From NCBI GenBank assembly GCA_000317655.1, contig CP003940.1, positions 1,364,001 to 1,428,000 of the forward strand: a DNA stretch of 64,000 nucleotides, written 5' to 3'. The position numbers and the translations under genes are program-made. Each line of letters opens with the position of its first letter. Position 1 is the stretch's first letter. The notes below the pieces were generated by a model. The model did not search any database, was not told the origin of the DNA, and saw only the letters and a list, made by a program, of their open reading frames with translations. The stretch is from Cyanobacterium stanieri PCC 7202. GTDB taxonomy: Bacteria > Cyanobacteriota > Cyanobacteriia > Cyanobacteriales > Cyanobacteriaceae. This document shows, piece after piece, positions 61,018 to 64,000 of the stretch.

Positions 61018-61770
61018 ATGATGAATATCAATGTAGATTGGTCAAATCCTTGGTTGTTGGGGATTGTTGTTAATACGGTGTTAATCTCTTTGGCTTTTAT
61101 CTTGCCGAAAAAACTTTTAACGGTTTCGGGTTATCTTAATGCTTGGTTGTTGGGGGTAATTGTTTGGGGTTGTTTGAGTTGGCAGGGTTATCTAGTAGTT
61201 TTGTTTTACTTTTTTGTGGGTTCTAGTGTAACTCGCATTGGCATGAAGGAAAAGCAAGAGCAAGGTATTGCGGAAAAAAGGGATGGGGTGAGGGGGCCAG
61301 AAAATGTCTGGGGTAGTGCTTTGATTGCTACTTTCTGCGCCCTTGGTTATTTTTTTGCTTCTCCTATGTGGCAACCTTTAATGGTTTTGGGTTATGTGGC
61401 GAGTTTTGCAACTAAGTTATCGGATACTTGTGCTTCAGAAGTGGGTAAGGCTTACGGTAAACGGACTTTTTTGATTACTACTTTTAAGCCTGTGCCGAGG
61501 GGTACGGAGGGGGCTGTTAGCCTTGAGGGTACTTTAGCAGGGATTGTTGCTAGTGTGATTATTGCCTATGTGGCTTATATCTTAGGATTAATGGGTATCG
61601 GGGGAATTGTGATTTGTGTGGTGTCGGCTTTTGTGGCGACGAATTTTGAAAGTTTTGTGGGGGCTACTTTTCAGGAAAATTTTGATTGGTTGACTAATGA
61701 GGTGGTTAATATTATTAATACTTTTGTGGGGGCTGTAAGTGCGATCGCCCTTAGCTATTATTTCTTATGA
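61018..61770 (+). CDS. DUF92 (TIGR00297) membrane protein, phytyl-phosphate kinase-like
   Basis: A 250-residue protein with about six membrane helices: LPKKLLTVSGYLNAWLLGVIVWG, FVGSSVTRIGMKEKQEQGIAEKRDGVRGPENVWGSA and KLSDTCASEVGKAYGKRTFLITTFKPVPRGTEGAVSLEGTLAG are DUF92 landmarks. The plant member VTE6 is a phytyl-phosphate kinase in tocopherol and phylloquinone synthesis, and a Synechocystis relative does the same, so that role is likely. I prefer the ATG at 61018 (GGGAG ribosome site) to that at 61006. Confidence 0.82.
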   Translation: MMNINVDWSNPWLLGIVVNTVLISLAFILPKKLLTVSGYLNAWLLGVIVWGCLSWQGYLVVLFYFFVGSSVTRIGMKEKQEQGIAEKRDGVRGPENVWGSALIATFCALGYFFASPMWQPLMVLGYVASFATKLSDTCASEVGKAYGKRTFLITTFKPVPRGTEGAVSLEGTLAGIVASVIIAYVAYILGLMGIGGIVICVVSAFVATNFESFVGATFQENFDWLTNEVVNIINTFVGAVSAIALSYYFL

Positions 61771-61916
61771 AGCCGTGGCAGAAGATAACTAAACTAAAAT
61801 GGAATACTTCCGATTTAGAATTATTACCAGAAAATAATAATATTCCTTTTAATCTTTTCCTCCTCCCTGTTACTCATATAGAATTAGGGTAAATAATATC
61901 TATATTTGCTGACAAT

Positions 61917-64000
61917 ATGAGTTCAATTACCAAAACGAACACCTATTATGATGTACCCGAACAGGAAGTCGGTGCCATCTTTGCCACAGATTTACAACAG
62001 GGTTTAACCCCTGAAGAAGTGGCAAACCGTTATGAAACATACGGATATAACGAATTAGAAGCTAAAGCTGGTAAACCCCAGTGGCTCAAATTCTTATTAC
62101 AATTCAATCAACCTCTACTATATATCCTAATCATTGCCGGAACCATTAAAGCCTTTTTAGCTTCATGGACAAATGCTTGGGTAATTTGGGGGGTAACCTT
62201 AATTAACGCCATCATCGGTTATGTGCAAGAAGCCAAGGCAGAAGATGCCATTAACTCCCTATCCAAGTCCGTCACCACGGAAGCGACAGTATTTAGGGAA
62301 GGTCAAAAAATCCGTTTACCATCAAGGGATTTGGTACCGGGGGATGTAGTGCAATTAGTATCGGGGGATAAAGTACCCGCAGATGTGAGATTGTTTGAAA
62401 TTCGTAACTTACAAGTGGATGAATCTGCCCTGACGGGGGAGTCTGTACCAGTACAAAAAGCCTTAGACATATTACCCTCCGACACCCCTTTAGCGGATCG
62501 GAAAAATATGTCCTATGCGGGAACCTTTGTTACTTTTGGGCAAGGTATGGGGGTAGTGGTAGCCACAGCGAAGGATACGGAGGTGGGTAAAATTTCCCAA
62601 TCCATGGAGAAAAGCGTCAATTTGATGACTCCTTTAACCCGTAAATTTGCCCAGTTTAGTAATATTCTCCTTTATATTATCCTTGGTTTAGCTAGTTTTA
62701 CCTTTTTTGTCGGTCTTGGCAGAGGGGAATCCTTTGCAAATATGTTCGAGGCGGCCGTCGCTTTAGCTGTGAGTGCCATTCCTGAAGGTTTACCTGCTGT
62801 GGTAACTATTACCTTGGCGATTGGGGTAAATCGTATGGCGGCCAGAAATGCGATCATTAGAAAGTTACCTGCAGTAGAAACTTTGGGCGGGGCAACGGTT
62901 ATTTGTTCTGATAAAACTGGTACTTTGACGGAAAACCAGATGACGGTTCAACAAATCTACGCAGGACAGGAAACCTATCATGTTACAGGAGGGGGTTATA
63001 GTTCTAAGGGTGAAATCTTGCGGGGGGATGACATTGTGGAGGATTTACCTTTTTCTCTCCAAGAGTGTTTGATGTGCGGTTTACTCTGTAATGATTCTCG
63101 TTTGAAAACCAAGGATAAGTATAAAATTGTCATCGGAGATCCCACGGAAGGGGCTTTAATTACCGTGGCTTCTAAGGCAGGTTACAATCAAGCCCATTTT
63201 AATAATACTTTTCCTCGTCTTGATTCGATTCCTTTTGAGTCGGATTATCAATATATGGCGACGCTCCATGATACTAGCGAACATCATCCTGAAACCCCCA
63301 GAATCATTTATGTGAAGGGTTCGGTGGAGAAAATGCTGGAACGATGTACCCAAGCCTACGATCTTCAGGGACAAATTATCGAACTCGATCGCACCCTAAT
63401 CCTTGACCAAGTGGAAACCATGGCATCACAGGGTTTGAGGGTGTTGGCTTTTGCCCGTAAGGTAGCTCCTGATCATCAACATTCCATCGACCATGAGGAT
63501 TTAGAAGAAAATCTGATTTTTATCGGTTTACAGGGTATGATTGATCCTCCCCGTGCAGAGGCGATCGCCGCTGTCCATGCCTGTCAAAGTGCAGGAATAC
63601 AGGTAAAAATGATTACAGGGGATCATATTTCCACCGCCAGTGCGATCGCCCATCGTCTCGGCATCAACAAAGACGGTAATCTCCTTAGTTTTGAGGGCAA
63701 ACAAATTGCCAAAATGGAACCCCATGAACAAGAACAAGCGGTTATCGATGGTTCCGTATTTGCGAGGGTTGCCCCCGAACAAAAATTACAACTGGTGGAA
63801 ATCCTGCAATCTCAGGGGGATGTGGTCGCCATGACGGGGGATGGAGTCAACGATGCCCCCGCCCTCAAACAAGCCCAAATAGGCATCGCCATGGGCAAGG
63901 CAGGGACGGATGTGGCAAGGGAATCATCGGATATGCTCCTCACGGACGATAATTTTGCCTCCATAGAGGCGGCAGTGGAAGAAGGGCGCACGGTGTACCA
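61917..64000 (+). CDS. Cation-transporting P-type ATPase, type II (right end truncated)
   Basis: At least 694 residues are visible; the frame is open to the window edge, so the C-terminal membrane helices are missing. The phosphorylation motif SDKTGTLTEN has Asp332; TGES is in the actuator (ALTGES); PEGLP in helix 4 (AIPEGLPAVVTITLA) is the cation-site motif of Ca2+-type P2A pumps; MTGDGVNDAPALKQAQIGIAMG is the hinge. This matches cyanobacterial PacL-type or related Ca2+/Mn2+ pumps. Which ion cannot be told without the rest. The gene follows DUF92 after about 150 bases on the same strand. Confidence 0.9.
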   Translation, partial: MSSITKTNTYYDVPEQEVGAIFATDLQQGLTPEEVANRYETYGYNELEAKAGKPQWLKFLLQFNQPLLYILIIAGTIKAFLASWTNAWVIWGVTLINAIIGYVQEAKAEDAINSLSKSVTTEATVFREGQKIRLPSRDLVPGDVVQLVSGDKVPADVRLFEIRNLQVDESALTGESVPVQKALDILPSDTPLADRKNMSYAGTFVTFGQGMGVVVATAKDTEVGKISQSMEKSVNLMTPLTRKFAQFSNILLYIILGLASFTFFVGLGRGESFANMFEAAVALAVSAIPEGLPAVVTITLAIGVNRMAARNAIIRKLPAVETLGGATVICSDKTGTLTENQMTVQQIYAGQETYHVTGGGYSSKGEILRGDDIVEDLPFSLQECLMCGLLCNDSRLKTKDKYKIVIGDPTEGALITVASKAGYNQAHFNNTFPRLDSIPFESDYQYMATLHDTSEHHPETPRIIYVKGSVEKMLERCTQAYDLQGQIIELDRTLILDQVETMASQGLRVLAFARKVAPDHQHSIDHEDLEENLIFIGLQGMIDPPRAEAIAAVHACQSAGIQVKMITGDHISTASAIAHRLGINKDGNLLSFEGKQIAKMEPHEQEQAVIDGSVFARVAPEQKLQLVEILQSQGDVVAMTGDGVNDAPALKQAQIGIAMGKAGTDVARESSDMLLTDDNFASIEAAVEEGRTVY

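Noticed and set aside
1-64000. GCGATCGC octamers as mobile or regulatory repeats
   Set aside because: This is the HIP1 word common throughout many cyanobacterial genomes, inside and outside genes; it is a genome signature and not a local feature.
1-64000. CRISPR arrays, prophage or insertion sequences
   Set aside because: No regularly spaced direct repeats with spacers, transposase or phage structural genes were seen on either strand.

Overview
This window looks like a chromosomal segment of an AT-rich unicellular cyanobacterium, close to the Cyanobacterium/Geminocystis group by impression. The clues are frequent GCGATCGC (HIP1) octamers, magnesium chelatase subunit ChlI, a split-intein DnaE, a flavodiiron protein, NarM, a cyanobacterial-type Atx1, and many families known mainly from cyanobacteria (DUF3352, DUF3386, DUF1517). 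I see no rRNA, CRISPR array, prophage or complete insertion sequence. Genes are mostly single or in short operons, with many short palindromic and heptamer repeats between them.

Layout. 0-6 kb: end of a universal stress protein, a DUF1517 protein, a lipoprotein, Ap4A phosphorylase, a phosphohexomutase and two membrane proteins. 6-13 kb: dapB, tRNA-Leu, NYN and HNH nucleases, urtA with an NtcA promoter, an RRM protein, and sigA behind a long leader. 13-17 kb: gmd, a toxin-antitoxin-like pair, tRNA-Gly and a HerA-like ATPase. 17-30 kb: dnaE N-half with intein-N, DUF3352, a ProA paralogue without the catalytic Cys, narM, smpB, gatA, topA and hicBA. 30-42 kb: DUF3386, flavodiiron protein, a guanidine operon, a GntR regulator, a permease behind a c-di-AMP riboswitch, and an unknown membrane protein. 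42-51 kb: pyrC, atx1, a PBP4-type peptidase, an ABC-2 exporter pair, prmC, chlI and a solitary DUF262/DUF1524 nuclease. 51-64 kb: prohibitin, a response regulator, a PD-(D/E)XK protein, urtE and urtD, a dehydrogenase with an ArsR regulator, a photolyase/response regulator/cobI operon, cysC, a DUF92 kinase, and a P-type ATPase cut by the right edge.

The most coherent system is nitrogen scavenging. On the minus strand at 37.1-32.9 kb, a palindromic NtcA site and -10 box precede a guanidine-I riboswitch with an overlapping terminator. These are followed by a Ni-dependent guanidine hydrolase (gdmH), its two HypA/HypB-like nickel chaperones and a sodium:solute symporter, where Synechocystis has an ABC transporter. 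Guanidine hydrolysis yields urea and ammonia; urea-transport genes lie in two other places in the window (urtA, urtDE), and urtA also has an NtcA-type promoter. narM adds a nitrate-assimilation function.

The second regulatory discovery is a well-conserved c-di-AMP (ydaO-type) riboswitch ahead of an ArsB/NhaD-superfamily permease. Other unusual points are a UrtD with a TerB-like C-terminal domain, the Cys-less ProA paralogue, and a DUF262/DUF1524 gene starting six bases after the chlI terminator. All family assignments come from reading motifs by eye; no database search was run.
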